The notes below the pieces were generated by a model. That model searched no databases. It was not told the origin of the DNA and saw only the letters and a list, made by a program, of their open reading frames with translations. Positions 44,013 through 52,816 of a stretch of 64,000 nucleotides of DNA are shown in pieces; position 1 is the stretch's first letter, and each line of letters opens with the position of its first letter. The position numbers and the translations under genes were made by a program. The stretch is from Thermococcus sp. M39 (GTDB taxonomy: Archaea; Methanobacteriota_B; Thermococci; Thermococcales; Thermococcaceae): NCBI RefSeq assembly GCF_012027325.1, contig NZ_SNUG01000002.1, forward strand, positions 203,211 to 267,210, given 5' to 3'.

Positions 44013-45173
44013 TCATGGAGCTTCAAGAAGCAGCTTATCTGTGTTATCAAGCCTTACTTTTAGTCCAGCCGATGAAAAATAGAAGCTCGCCTTTCCACTG
44101 TTCGTTGCAATTCCCCTGTACCAGCTCTCAATTGGTGAGACAATTAGGCATGCATCAACGATTATCCTTCCGTTGTAGCGTTCTATAACTTCAGTATAAC
44201 CCAAAGAATCTGCCAGATATTTTACAACTCTGCTTGCTGTTATGAAAAGGGGTATTTTCAGCGGTTTTCCACGCATTCTCAAAAGCTCAGCAACTTCTTT
44301 TATTTCATGAATTGATGCATGTGGACAGCCAATTAAGATAGCGTCAATTTCGTTCCAATCAGCATTGTATTTCTCTTTAACTTCCTTGAGCTCCTTATCA
44401 TCAACTTGTATTTTCTCAAGCTTGTCTGTGATGGCAGTTTTATATTCTGGGGTTTCGCTCTCAACATGGTACAAAGCAACTGAACCCGTTGCAGCCATTG
44501 AAGCCCCGAGCTCTTTCAAATAATCTGTCTTTTCAGGTTTCAGCCCTTTAAAATAGGGAACATCATTTTTGAGAACATTTCCGAGGTAGTATCCTAAAAA
44601 GCTGTAGTCAACAAAATCTTTAACTTTAGCTTGAACTTCAATGATAACGGTTGCTTTTCTATTTTCTTCTAGGTGAAGCCCATAATTTGGTGTTTTTCCA
44701 ACGATAGCAGCCGCTAGGCTTGAAGGCCCTCCTTCTCTGTTTGTCCTAGCTCCGATAATCGAGTTTGCAAAACTTACGGCAGAACTCTCACTCCAAGCAA
44801 TATGATCACCAAACTTGGGCAGATTTGCTCCATAGTATGGGGTGCATGTTGAAGTTATTTCAATTCCCATAGCCTTATAAAGCTCCAGAATCTCTCTTTG
44901 TTTTTCCATGAACTCTTCATTGCCAATTCCTGCGGGATTTAGAGTTGTATATACACTAACTTTTGCCCCTGCATCTACAAAATCTCTCAAAAATTCTATG
45001 CCAGCGTCCCCAATATTTTTATAAGAAACTCCGGCTATTTGGGCGCTTTTGATTGGAATTAACCTATCAGCTCCGTAAATTTCACCGAGAGCAACGAGAA
45101 TCTCCATAGCTTTCTGGAGAGCATATCCATACTCCCCGGCCAAAATAAGCTCCTCTTCCTTTGTTAGATACAT
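44013..45173 (-). CDS. Phosphomevalonate dehydratase large subunit (aconitase X catalytic domain)
   Basis: A 386-residue DUF521/aconitase X protein. Motifs include [20 protein letters not shown] near residue 43, [23 protein letters not shown]-type substrate region near residue 110 (cluster Cys in TSTCTPYYG), [10 protein letters not shown] near residue 295 and [12 protein letters not shown] with another cluster Cys near residue 350. It carries a [4Fe-4S] cluster and forms trans-anhydromevalonate phosphate with the small subunit encoded ten bases downstream. It is required for isoprenoid lipid synthesis. Confidence 0.92.
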   Translation of the reverse strand: MYLTKEEELILAGEYGYALQKAMEILVALGEIYGADRLIPIKSAQIAGVSYKNIGDAGIEFLRDFVDAGAKVSVYTTLNPAGIGNEEFMEKQREILELYKAMGIEITSTCTPYYGANLPKFGDHIAWSESSAVSFANSIIGARTNREGGPSSLAAAIVGKTPNYGLHLEENRKATVIIEVQAKVKDFVDYSFLGYYLGNVLKNDVPYFKGLKPEKTDYLKELGASMAATGSVALYHVESETPEYKTAITDKLEKIQVDDKELKEVKEKYNADWNEIDAILIGCPHASIHEIKEVAELLRMRGKPLKIPLFITASRVVKYLADSLGYTEVIERYNGRIIVDACLIVSPIESWYRGIATNSGKASFYFSSAGLKVRLDNTDKLLLEAP

Positions 45174-45316
45174 ACCATCACCATAAGAGATATCTCATAG
45201 GGGTTTAAAGCTTTTACAGTCTCTAAAATGTAGCTTAAGTGGTTGCAAAGGCTTGTTTTGTTATTGAAATTAGTTAAATTGGGCAAAAAAGTTTTGTAGC
45301 CCGAGTTCTAAAACAG

Positions 45317-45329
45317 TAAAGTTTATAAA
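45317..45329 (+). promoter_or_regulatory. tRNA promoter TATA element
   Basis: AAGTTTATAAACT, about 33-45 bases before the tRNA 5-prime end, is a strong archaeal TATA element and would start transcription about 10 bases upstream of the mature tRNA. Confidence 0.6.
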
Positions 45330-45361
45330 CTCACCATATATTAGTAGGTATCGGGTTGTGC

Positions 45362-45439
45362 AGCGGGGTGGGGCAGCTAGGAGTGCCCGCCGGGCTCATA
45401 ACCCGGAGGTCGGAGGTTCAAATCCTCCCCCCGCTACCA
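45362..45439 (+). tRNA. Initiator tRNA-Met (CAT)
   Basis: A complete 78-base cloverleaf. The acceptor stem AGCGGGG pairs with CCCCGCT. The anticodon arm is CCGGG-CTCATAA-CCCGG with anticodon CAT. The T arm is GGAGG-TTCAAAT-CCTCC, and CCA is encoded. The A1-U72 first pair and three consecutive G-C pairs at the base of the anticodon loop are initiator features of archaea. No intron is present. Confidence 0.95.
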
Positions 45440-45470
45440 GTTTCTTTCTATTAGTAAAAGAGATACGACA

Positions 45471-46314
45471 TTAAAGAGTAAAAGTTCTGCCCGTTACGTA
45501 ATCCAGATAGCTCTGGAGGAGTTTTTGTTTTCGCTCAATTGTGAATCCAATATCAACGTGAAAGGCACGAATGCTTTGGAGTTTTGATATTCTTATCTCG
45601 TAAAGATCTGAGGTGTACCTGTACTCCTTTCCTCGGATTATAGCTTTACTCCCCTTCTTTTTCGTTAACACTATGGTGCTTTCTATTCCAATATCTTCCA
45701 GTAGTTCTTTACAAAACCTGAGAAGACCAATGTCATAGTTAGAAGCTGATATGAAAGCTCGCTTTCGTTTTCTATCTAAACAAACACATCCTTCACTATC
45801 GAAAAATCCTCTCAAAAACTCTCTTGGATAAAGCTTGGCAATATCAAATAAAACCTCCCTCGGTCTTATCAAGAACAGATATAATTCCTTGCTCGTCGCC
45901 TCAACGCTCCATCTTCCACTCCTCGTTGAATCGTTCTCATAATACACCCTCGGATTTAGGCCTAGAGATTTCAACGCTTTAGCGAATTCTTCGGCAAATT
46001 CTCTATCGATAACCTTAAAGCCTTATCCTGTACCTGTATCTTTTGTCAGCATTTACACTAGCATCACCAAAATAGACCCCAATAGCATAGGATAAATCTG
46101 GAGAAGGTTTTAAGTTCACCTCTTTAATCCTGTTCAGAGGATTGTGCATTTCTTTACACCATCTTATAACAGTAGCTTTTGAAATTTTTACGCCCTTATC
46201 TTCTGCTATTGCCTTTGATATCTCAGAGTAGCTTAATCCATTGTTTCTTAGCTCGCTAGCGTATTCCATAATCTCATGAAGTTCCTCTTGATTCAGGTCT
46301 TTTAATCTTCGCAT
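45471..46314 (-). pseudogene. LAGLIDADG homing endonuclease-like gene split by a frameshift
   Basis: Two frames encode one protein. The upstream part (46015-46314, ATG at 46314) has an HTH-like N-terminus (LSYSEISKAIAEDKGVKISK) and a first LAGLIDADG-like helix (LSYAIGVYFGDASV), ending in RYRYRIRL-stop. The downstream part (up to about 46015 in another frame, ending at 45471) continues KVIDREFAEEFAKALKSLGL and has the second motif (REFLRGFFDSEGCVC). Removing one T from the CTTTAAG at the junction gives RIRLKVIDREF in one frame and about 280 residues. So this is a recent +1 frameshift or a sequencing error. It lies next to the initiator tRNA gene; both LAGLIDADG motifs would otherwise allow an active enzyme. 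Confidence 0.8.
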
Positions 46315-46397
46315 GATAATCTAATTGCTTCCAGAATTTTTTAAATTTTTCGTAATTTCTACACCATCAACAATAGTTAACACTCAACAGGCAAAAC

Positions 46398-46408
46398 TTT
46401 TTAAACAC
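46398..46408 (+). promoter_or_regulatory. Putative TATA element of the S15 operon
   Basis: CTTTTTAAACA with purine-rich GCAAAA just before it matches an archaeal BRE/TATA. It predicts a transcription start near 46425-46430 and a leader of about 55-60 bases. Confidence 0.55.
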
Positions 46409-46441
46409 ACCTCGGCAATTCCAATTGGCTATGCCATAAGG

Positions 46442-46465
46442 GACGGCTGGCGGGAGCTGGCCGTC
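46442..46465 (+). promoter_or_regulatory. S15 leader hairpin with GNRA loop
   Basis: GACGGCTGGC-GGGA-GCTGGCCGTC folds as a 10-base-pair stem with two adjacent wobble pairs (T48-G59 and G49-T58, last two digits of the position) and a GGGA tetraloop of GNRA type. It is markedly GC-rich in an AT-rich leader and ends six bases before the S15 ribosome binding site GGAGGTG. A G-U pair stacked on a G-C pair (5-GG/CU-3) is the motif that S15 recognises in 16S rRNA helix 22. An autoregulatory element is inferred. Confidence 0.6.
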
Positions 46466-46483
46466 GCCAAGGAGGTGTTGTAC

Positions 46484-46939
46484 ATGGCAAGGATACATGC
46501 GAGAAAGAGAGGTAAATCTGGATCAAAGAGACCTCCAAGGACTGCTCCACCAACTTGGGTGGAATATACAGCTGAAGAAGTTGAGAACCTCGTTATAAAG
46601 CTTAGAAAAGAAGGTTACAGCACAGCTATGATAGGGACTATTCTCAGAGACCAGTATGGAATTCCAAGCGTCAAGCTGATCACAGGCAAAAAGATAACCA
46701 AGATCCTCGAGGAGAACGGTTTAGCACCAGAGATTCCAGAGGACTTGATGTTCCTCATTAAGAGAGCCGTAAACTTAAGAAGGCACCTCGAGGAGCACCC
46801 CAAGGACAAGCACTCAAGAAGAGGACTTCAGCTCATTGAGAGCAAGATTAGAAGACTTGTAAAGTACTATAGAAGAACAGGAAAGCTCCCACCAAAGTGG
46901 AGATACGATCCAGAGCAAGCAAAACTCTTAGTCCGCTGA
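46484..46939 (+). CDS. rps15: 30S ribosomal protein S15 (uS15)
   Basis: A 151-residue archaeal/eukaryal-type S15. I start at the ATG at 46484 ([19 protein letters not shown]), preceded by GGAGGTGTTGTAC; the open frame extends upstream only because the leader has no stop. The C-terminal S15 core has [20 protein letters not shown] near residue 98 and [20 protein letters not shown]. It binds the three-way junction of 16S rRNA. It starts an operon that continues with the GAN nuclease, Pcc1 and eS1 genes. Confidence 0.96.
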   Translation: MARIHARKRGKSGSKRPPRTAPPTWVEYTAEEVENLVIKLRKEGYSTAMIGTILRDQYGIPSVKLITGKKITKILEENGLAPEIPEDLMFLIKRAVNLRRHLEEHPKDKHSRRGLQLIESKIRRLVKYYRRTGKLPPKWRYDPEQAKLLVR

Positions 46940-46970
46940 TTTCTCACTTTTTCCTTATTAAGGTGATATG

Positions 46971-48389
46971 ATGGACAAAAGTGCATTTTTAGAGAAGGTT
47001 AGAGAGGGTGCTGAACTAATAAAAATGCATATCGAGTTAGGACACACTATACGCATAATTTCTCACAGAGATGCCGATGGAATAACCGCAGGGGCTATTC
47101 TGGCAAAGGCCGTTGCACGAGAAGGAGGAAACTTCCATTTAAGCATTGTTAAACAGCTCAGTGAAGATTTAATCAAGGAGCTCGCAAATGAAAAACAGAA
47201 AATTTACGTTTTCAGCGATTTAGGCAGCGGATCAATAAAGCTCATTGAGAAATATCTCAGCGATGCAAGCGTTGTTATAGCTGATCACCACCCACCAGAA
47301 GACGGAGAGATTGAGAATGACAACCACATCTTAGTTAACCCAACACAATTTGGAGCCGACAGCGTCAGGGACTTAAGCGGTTCTGGAGTTGCTTATTTTG
47401 TTGCAAAAGAGATTAACGAGAAAAACAAGGATTTAAGTTATTTGGCCTTAGTTGGTGCCGTTGGAGATATGCAGGAAATAGATGGGCAGTTCCACGGTAT
47501 GAACTTGGACATAATAGAGGATGCAAAAGAACTTGACTTGATTGAAATAAGAAAAGAAATCAGACTTTACGGAAGAGAAACGAGGAAGCTTTACCAAATG
47601 CTCGCTTATGCCACTAATCCAGAGATTCCAGAGATTACCGGAGACGAGAGAAAAGCCATTGAGTTTCTCAGGGCTAAGGGATTTGACCCAGATATGTACT
47701 ACTGGCAGCTTAGAGAGGAAGAAAAGAAGAGGTTCAACGACTTAGTTGTCATTCATCTGATTAAACATGGAGCCGGAAAGGAAGTGATTGACAGAATAAT
47801 CGGCGATGTTGTTTTGATAAAGCTCTACAAAGAAGGCGATTCAAGACATGAAGCAAGAGAATTCGCTACTCTCCTCAATGCTACAGGAAGGTTAAATGCC
47901 GGAACTCTCGGAGTAGCTATATGCCTGGGGGATGAAGATGCATTTAAGGCTGCACTAAAGCTGGTTGATGAGTACAAGAGAGAGCAGATAGAAGCAAGGA
48001 AATATTTAATACAGAACTGGAACAGCACAGTTATTGAAAAAGAAAATGTTTATGTTTTCTATGCTGGTAGGAATATCAAGGATACTCTCGTTGGTATAGC
48101 TGCAAACATGGCAATAAGTTCAAAGCTTGCAAATCCAGAGAAGCCGGTGATTGTTTTAGCAGACAGCGAAGAAGATGATAACCTCATTAAAGGCTCCGCA
48201 AGAACTACAGAGAGAGCATTAGCTAAGGGATATCATCTCGGAGAAGCACTAAGAAAAGTTGCAGAGATTATTGGCGGAGAAGGCGGAGGTCATGCAATAG
48301 CTGCTGGCATTAGATTTCCAAAGAACAAACTAGAAGAATTTGCAGAGCTTATAAACAAAGCGTTGGGGGAGCAGGCAAATGGAAATTAA
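46971..48389 (+). CDS. DHH-family nuclease, RecJ/GAN-like (GINS-associated nuclease)
   Basis: About 472 residues from the ATG at 46971 (AGGTGATATG upstream); an ATG three bases earlier is alternative. The DHH superfamily motifs are [15 protein letters not shown] near residue 26, VFSDLGSGS near residue 78, and [11 protein letters not shown] near residue 102; DHHA1 motif [15 protein letters not shown] is near residue 440. It is the archaeal RecJ-like exonuclease that associates with GINS at the replication fork, and adjacency to S15 is typical of Thermococcales. It overlaps pcc1 by 11 bases. Confidence 0.9.
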   Translation: MDKSAFLEKVREGAELIKMHIELGHTIRIISHRDADGITAGAILAKAVAREGGNFHLSIVKQLSEDLIKELANEKQKIYVFSDLGSGSIKLIEKYLSDASVVIADHHPPEDGEIENDNHILVNPTQFGADSVRDLSGSGVAYFVAKEINEKNKDLSYLALVGAVGDMQEIDGQFHGMNLDIIEDAKELDLIEIRKEIRLYGRETRKLYQMLAYATNPEIPEITGDERKAIEFLRAKGFDPDMYYWQLREEEKKRFNDLVVIHLIKHGAGKEVIDRIIGDVVLIKLYKEGDSRHEAREFATLLNATGRLNAGTLGVAICLGDEDAFKAALKLVDEYKREQIEARKYLIQNWNSTVIEKENVYVFYAGRNIKDTLVGIAANMAISSKLANPEKPVIVLADSEEDDNLIKGSARTTERALAKGYHLGEALRKVAEIIGGEGGGHAIAAGIRFPKNKLEEFAELINKALGEQANGN

Positions 48390-48624
48390 AGCCAAAGCAG
48401 AGATAATCTGGCAGTACAACGATGGAAAGACTGCTGAGGCAATAGCGAGAGCTGTTGATGTTGATAACTTAAACCTTCCAAAAAATTTAAAGGTTAAAAC
48501 TTATTGGGAAGATTGTAAGGTCATAACAAAAGTTAAATACTCCGGTGAGATTGAAAGCCTTATAGTAGCTTTGGATGATTTGGTGTTTTCAATCAAGATC
48601 GCCGAAGATAGTTTAAAACTGTGA
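48379..48624 (+). CDS. pcc1: KEOPS complex subunit Pcc1
   Basis: An 81-residue protein of the Pcc1/CTAG family, a dimeric subunit of KEOPS, which makes the t6A modification at A37 of ANN-decoding tRNAs. Recognised by size, the central [20 protein letters not shown] segment and the C-terminal [20 protein letters not shown]. It is coupled to the GAN nuclease gene by an 11-base overlap and followed 18 bases later by the eS1 gene. Other KEOPS genes are not in the window. Confidence 0.85.
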   Translation: MEIKAKAEIIWQYNDGKTAEAIARAVDVDNLNLPKNLKVKTYWEDCKVITKVKYSGEIESLIVALDDLVFSIKIAEDSLKL

Positions 48625-48642
48625 AAGTTAGGAGGTGTTAAG

Positions 48643-49245
48643 ATGGCTAGAGCTAACCCAAGAAAAAAGGCTGCTGCTGCAAGGGATAAGTGGAAGCTTA
48701 AGCAGTGGTATATTGTTTATGCTCCTGAGTTTTTCGGAAGTCAAGAAATTGGTTTAACACCAGCAGACGATCCCGAGAAGGTTAAGGGAAGAGTTATAGA
48801 GACAACACTCAAGGACTTAACTGGCGATTTCACAAAAGGTCACGTTAAGCTTTACTTCCAGATTTATGACGTCAAGGGCCAGAACGCTTACACAAAGTTC
48901 AAAGGGCACAAGCTTGCAAGGAGCTATATTAGGAGCTTAGTTAGAAGAAGAACAACAAGAATTGATGGTATCTTTAATGTTACCACAAAGGACGGCTACA
49001 AGCTTAGAGTTATGGGAATGGTCATTGCAATAAGAAGAATTCAGACAAGCCAAGAAAGAGCAATTAGAGAAATTATGAGAAACATCATATACAAGAAGGC
49101 TGAAGAGTTACCATTCACACAGTTTGTCCTTGAGGCTGTCACAGGCAAGATGGCTTCTGAGATTGCCAAGGAAGCAAAGAAGATATATCCACTCAAGAGA
49201 GCAGAAATCAGAAAGATTAAGGTTCTTGCTGAGCCAGAGATTTGA
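48643..49245 (+). CDS. rps3ae: 30S ribosomal protein S3Ae (eS1)
   Basis: A 200-residue archaeal/eukaryal ribosomal protein eS1. Opening [20 protein letters not shown] is followed by the family blocks [20 protein letters not shown] near residue 22, [18 protein letters not shown] near residue 103, and [13 protein letters not shown] at the end. The start has a strong AGGAGGTGTTAAG. Length is typical. It closes the S15-GAN-Pcc1-eS1 group. Confidence 0.95.
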   Translation: MARANPRKKAAAARDKWKLKQWYIVYAPEFFGSQEIGLTPADDPEKVKGRVIETTLKDLTGDFTKGHVKLYFQIYDVKGQNAYTKFKGHKLARSYIRSLVRRRTTRIDGIFNVTTKDGYKLRVMGMVIAIRRIQTSQERAIREIMRNIIYKKAEELPFTQFVLEAVTGKMASEIAKEAKKIYPLKRAEIRKIKVLAEPEI

Positions 49246-49328
49246 TTTCTCTTTGCTTCCATTTCTCCCTTAAAGCGCTTCTGCTAAAGCTTTTAAGCTT
49301 ATTCTCCAATTCTCCTTAGGTGATAGCG

Positions 49329-50384
49329 ATGAAACTTTTGATAAAAACTCAGAGAGGAATGGAGGCTGTCGCTGGCAATTACATCAAAGAAGCTTTGGAA
49401 GATGCTAAGGTCTGGATTTCACCTCAAGGATATTCTGGATTGATTTTAGTTGAAACTGACGATAAAAATGCAAAAGAGAAGATTTTAGAAATCCCAGAAG
49501 TTGAAAGGGTTATCGAGGTCTTACATGAGGTTCCTGCTAGAATTGGAGATATTTTAAGTGTCGCTGAAAATCTTGCCAAGTTTATTAATGAGGGAGAAAC
49601 ATTTGCCGTCAAGACTAAGAGGAGAGGAAAGCACGACTTTACAAGTGTTGATGTAAATGTTCAGCTTGGAGCTAAAATAAAAGAGCTTACAAATGCTGAA
49701 GTTGATTTGAGCTTCCCAGATAAAGCAATTTTAGTTGAGATAATCGGTGATAGAGCATATATCTCCATTGTTGGAAAAGAGGAGTGGAAGAAGTACACTC
49801 CAGAGAAGACAGATGCAAGGAAGCTTTTCAAAAAAGTCAGCATAGTCCAGATGCCGTACTGGGGAGATTATAAAGCATGCAGAAACTTTGGTGAGAAGAT
49901 TGGCAGAGCTGCTCAGGCATTTGAAGTTAAAGAGCTAATAATAGCACCGAAAGAAAAAATTGACGGCTATGAGCTCATGGAATTTTTGAGAGGAGTGAAG
50001 ATTGGGCAAGAGTCAAGGTATCAGATTCAAAGAGAAGCTTACCCATGGAAAATTGAGAAAGTTCCTGTATATGTTTGGGATTTGTACCAAGTGATAAGAG
50101 ACAAAAGAAGAAACAAGCGTTTGCTTATAATTACAGACCCCAAAGGGCATACTCTAGCTGAGGTTAAAGATGAACTGGCGAAAGACATGTATTACGCAAA
50201 GGAAGTTGTTGTGTTCATTGGTTCGCGAGAAGGCATTCCAAGGGGGCTATTTAGATTTGCGGATTACGTTGTTGACTTAGCACCTTATATGACATTTGCA
50301 ACAGAACATGGAATCCCCGGTGCATTAATAGCACTGTGGACAATTTATGAAGAAGAGCTTAGGAGAAAGGAAGAAAAAGAATAA
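49329..50384 (+). CDS. THUMP-SPOUT RNA methyltransferase
   Basis: About 351 residues from the ATG at 49329 (GGTGATAGCG upstream). An N-terminal THUMP-like RNA-binding domain (about 1-150, COG1818 type) includes GETFAVKTKRRGKHDFTS near residue 93. The C-terminal half resembles SPOUT methylases (LLIITDPKGHTLAEVKDELA near residue 258; the SAM-knot region VVVFIGSREGIPRGLFRFAD near residue 295). It probably methylates tRNA or rRNA; target not known. It has its own promoter region after eS1. A C/D box sRNA lies on the opposite strand immediately after its stop. Confidence 0.82.
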   Translation: MKLLIKTQRGMEAVAGNYIKEALEDAKVWISPQGYSGLILVETDDKNAKEKILEIPEVERVIEVLHEVPARIGDILSVAENLAKFINEGETFAVKTKRRGKHDFTSVDVNVQLGAKIKELTNAEVDLSFPDKAILVEIIGDRAYISIVGKEEWKKYTPEKTDARKLFKKVSIVQMPYWGDYKACRNFGEKIGRAAQAFEVKELIIAPKEKIDGYELMEFLRGVKIGQESRYQIQREAYPWKIEKVPVYVWDLYQVIRDKRRNKRLLIITDPKGHTLAEVKDELAKDMYYAKEVVVFIGSREGIPRGLFRFADYVVDLAPYMTFATEHGIPGALIALWTIYEEELRRKEEKE

Positions 50385-50437
50385 TCAGCCCCTAAGGTCA
50401 TCATCACCTTTCAGCAATCCGCCTTTTCATCACATTT
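50383..50437 (-). ncRNA. C/D box sRNA (methylation guide)
   Basis: On the minus strand: C box GTGATGA (50433-50427), a 12-base guide AAAGGCGGATTG, D-prime box CTGA (50414-50411), a 3-base spacer, C-prime box GTGATGA (50407-50401), a 12-base guide TGACCTTAGGGG, and D box CTGA (50388-50385). All four boxes match consensus and both guides are 12 bases, the archaeal norm. By the N+5 rule, the D guide would methylate the U of CCCCUAAGGUCA and the D-prime guide the fifth base (C) of CAAUCCGCCUUU. It fits between convergent stop codons, in the 3-prime UTR of the DUF92 gene. Confidence 0.88.
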
Positions 50438-50445
50438 TTTAATTC

Positions 50446-51159
50446 TCACACAAGGGCTAAAAATATTATTGCCCCAGCTATTCCACCAGCAAGGGTTGCA
50501 ATGAAATTCGTGCCGTTGTTATCAACAATACCCTTGTTTTCTAAAGTTGCTCCTACAATGCTATCAATGTTGCACCCAATGAAGCCCCCCAACAGAGTGG
50601 CTAAAAATATCTGCCATTTATATTGAGTTACAACCATAGCAATAACTCCAATTGTCATAGCTCCAACTAACGCAAAAATTTCTCCTTGAATTGAAATTGC
50701 GCCATTAGCTCCTGGTTTTGCAGGTTTAAAGTTTGTAATCATCCTAGGCTCCTTTCCCAGAACTTTTCCCAGTTCGCTTGCTAAGGTGTCAGCATTTGCC
50801 GTTGCTATTGAGGCAAAAGTTGCGGCCCATAGGAAGTCCTGTCTGGTAATATATTCTAAAATTACAAAGATAACAGCACCTAAACCATTGCCAAGAACGT
50901 TTCCCCAGCTTCTGATTCCTTTTCTCTCTTGGGCAATTCCACTCCTGAGCTTCTCGGAATACTTATACTTCGTAGACAGCACTCCCATTATCACAAAAAC
51001 CAACAGAGCTAAAAAGGGATACACTCCTCCAAACTGCAGTATGAAAAGCCCAAGAACAGCTGCCACAATGCTGCCTTTTTTATCCAATGCATGGCCTATA
51101 TATGCCAAATATCCAAACACAAAAATTATTGCTATTTGAATTGCTGAGATTACTGCCAT
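50446..51159 (-). CDS. DUF92 family membrane protein
   Basis: About 237 residues from the ATG at 51159 (AAGGTGACAGGA upstream), with about six to seven helices. Family features are GSIVAAVLGLFILQFGG near residue 30, ATANADTLASELGKVLGKEP near residue 119 and GGFIGCNIDSIVGATLENKG near residue 189. The DUF92/TIGR00297 family includes plant VTE6, a phytyl-phosphate kinase, so a polyprenyl-phosphate kinase role in archaeal lipid recycling is possible. The 3-prime UTR contains the C/D sRNA. Confidence 0.85.
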   Translation of the reverse strand: MAVISAIQIAIIFVFGYLAYIGHALDKKGSIVAAVLGLFILQFGGVYPFLALLVFVIMGVLSTKYKYSEKLRSGIAQERKGIRSWGNVLGNGLGAVIFVILEYITRQDFLWAATFASIATANADTLASELGKVLGKEPRMITNFKPAKPGANGAISIQGEIFALVGAMTIGVIAMVVTQYKWQIFLATLLGGFIGCNIDSIVGATLENKGIVDNNGTNFIATLAGGIAGAIIFLALV

Positions 51160-51267
51160 TCCTGTCACCTTATGTTGCCCACTATTAGGATTTATTAAAA
51201 TGTTGATAATTAGGGTGCTTTATTATATTTTCCCTCGCTTATTGCCGAAAATTGGATAGGAAAAGAA

Positions 51268-51717
51268 CTAAAGAATCTCAAACTTAACAATTTCTGTGAT
51301 AAATGTTATATCCATCTTGTCAATGCCCTCTATCTTCTTGGAGATTTCATGGATTTTCTTTTCAATATCCTTCATATCCTTTGGGGCAACTAAGTGAATT
51401 ACAAGATTGTGTGAACCGATAGCTCTTTCAATAATTTTAATGTCATCATCGTCTTTCAGTCTCTCAATGATCTCATCTATTGGAGCCGCAGGCTTGAGCG
51501 TAATCCCCAATATCACATATACATATCCAAGCTTCTCGAAATCGGGGATTATGGTGTACTTTTTAATAACCCCCATCTTTTCAAGCTTTTCCAATCTTCT
51601 AGAAATCCTCTGTCTTGTTGTTTTCAGCTGCTCTGCAAGCTCTTTGTAAGTAAGCCTTGAGTTTTTTGATAGGAGGTTAATAAGCTGGATATCGACTTTA
51701 TCAATTTTAGCTCTCAT
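51268..51717 (-). CDS. Lrp/AsnC family transcriptional regulator
   Basis: About 149 residues from the ATG at 51717, supported by GAGGTGTTACTG; an in-frame start nine codons upstream lacks such a signal. The N-terminal winged helix has IDKVDIQLINLLSKNSRLTY and LAEQLKTTRQRISRRLEKLE. The C-terminal RAM-like ligand domain runs from about residue 60 (VYVILGITLKPAAPIDEIIE). It is expected to act as a dimer or octamer responding to amino acids. Its target is unknown; it likely regulates itself. Confidence 0.88.
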   Translation of the reverse strand: MRAKIDKVDIQLINLLSKNSRLTYKELAEQLKTTRQRISRRLEKLEKMGVIKKYTIIPDFEKLGYVYVILGITLKPAAPIDEIIERLKDDDDIKIIERAIGSHNLVIHLVAPKDMKDIEKKIHEISKKIEGIDKMDITFITEIVKFEIL

Positions 51718-51948
51718 CAGTAACACCTCAGTATTTATACTCATTTTTGTTTATAAAAATGTTTCGAATCTTATCCAACATACTAGATCTCCTCCAGAAC
51801 ACTGTGGAACACGTTGTTATGTTAAATTTATCGTCACTTCTAGGATCTTGCCCCCAAATAATACCGCAAAGTTACATGAGAACGTAAGTGGTAATATTGT
51901 AATTTATCAGATGGTGTAAATTGCACAATTTTCAGTAGTCACATATTC
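51718..51948. other. Intergenic region between Lrp gene and MazG-like gene
   Basis: A 231-base gap. The part near the Lrp gene has its TATA-like element (TTTATAAAAATG near 51751-51762). An imperfect long-range inverted pair (ATGAGAA near 51877 and TTCTCAT near 51944) is visible. No ORF or RNA was recognised. Confidence 0.4.
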
Positions 51949-52239
51949 TCATTGCCACCTAAGTTTGTCTCTATTTCGATACTTTGCTATAGAGTTCAAA
52001 AGAGCTTTCTCAACATCAATACCATAATAGTTCGCGATACAAAAGAGTGCAAACATCAAATCCCCCAATTCCTCTTCTAGCTTTTCTATGCTCCCTTTCC
52101 CCTTAATTTTTTCAAATTTAAGCATTTCATCAGATAGCTCCCCAAGTTCCTCCATGACAGCAGCTAACATCTCAAACGGTCTCCAATACCCTCCAAACTC
52201 TTTGATCAGCTTATCAACTTCTTTCTGCAGCTTCTTCAT
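51949..52239 (-). CDS. MazG-like NTP pyrophosphohydrolase
   Basis: A 96-residue all-alpha protein with the MazG metal pattern: EELGELSDEMLKFEKIKG and EELGDLMFALFCIANYYG give E-x2-E and E-x2-D. It lacks the C-terminal Cys tail of the other MazG-type gene at 40492. Substrate not known; nucleotide-pool cleansing is the family role. It lies 28 bases downstream of the ArsR-type regulator and is probably in the same transcript. Confidence 0.82.
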   Translation of the reverse strand: MKKLQKEVDKLIKEFGGYWRPFEMLAAVMEELGELSDEMLKFEKIKGKGSIEKLEEELGDLMFALFCIANYYGIDVEKALLNSIAKYRNRDKLRWQ

Positions 52240-52267
52240 AAAAATTCACCAAAGAGAGCAGTAAGAA

Positions 52268-52645
52268 TTAACTGAACTCTTTCTCCAAAAGCTTAATATA
52301 TTTCCTAAGCTCTTCAAGATTCGTTTTATAAAATTTTAGCTTTCCTTCTCTCCTTTCATATACTAGGTTCATATCCTTAAGGGAGCGAAGATGATGGCTT
52401 ATTAAAGTCTGATCTTCTTCAAGTGCTTGTGAAATTAGGCAAACGCACATCCATCTGTTTTTTACCATTTTCAGTATTTTGTATCTAATCGGATTGGAGA
52501 TGAGCTTTAAAAATCTTAAGAGGTCTTCATTAGTCTCAATGCCAACTTCTTCGTCTAAGTCTACTATCTCACAACTTTGAAGACACCTTTTTACAGTCAT
52601 CCTCTGCTTTTCATTTAGTTTCTCAATAAGCTCCCTTATCTTCAC
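52268..52645 (-). CDS. ArsR-family winged-helix regulator
   Basis: A 125-residue regulator. After an N-terminal helical region with two Cys (KRCLQSCEIVDLDEEVG), the ArsR winged helix covers about residues 45-110: LKLISNPIRYKILKMVKNRW, VCLISQALEEDQTLISHHLR and YERREGKLKFYKTN. The CVC just before the recognition region resembles the metal-sensing CVC box of ArsR/SmtB proteins, and additional Cys lie upstream. It may therefore sense metal or redox state. It is divergent from the membrane protease gene at 52817. Confidence 0.83.
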   Translation of the reverse strand: MKIRELIEKLNEKQRMTVKRCLQSCEIVDLDEEVGIETNEDLLRFLKLISNPIRYKILKMVKNRWMCVCLISQALEEDQTLISHHLRSLKDMNLVYERREGKLKFYKTNLEELRKYIKLLEKEFS

Positions 52646-52816
52646 GCGACCTCACCTAGACTTTAATATGGGGTTAATACTTATAAAATTTTCATGTGAA
52701 ATTCTTTTTTAACTGAATATTTAGTAACCAAAATTTTTAAAAACATTTTGTTAATATATTGTTTAGTAGTGAAAGGCTAAAAATATCAAAACACAAAAAT
52801 ATTTGGAGGTGATAAT

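Noticed and set aside
45362-45439. Elongator tRNA-Met or tRNA-Ile2
   Set aside because: The A1-U72 pair and three G-C pairs next to the anticodon loop indicate the initiator.
45471-45974. Reading the downstream half of the LAGLIDADG gene as a separate protein starting at an internal TTG
   Set aside because: Sequence upstream of that codon in the same frame (KVIDREFAEEFAKALK) is clearly coding and joins the first half after a one-base correction.
46325-46483. N-terminal extension of S15 from an upstream ATG
   Set aside because: The leader contains the TATA element and hairpin, and a strong ribosome binding site precedes the ATG at 46484.
51877-51950. Long-range ATGAGAA/TTCTCAT inverted pair as an RNA gene
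   Set aside because: Seven pairs over a loop of about 60 bases is weak and no other structure supports it.
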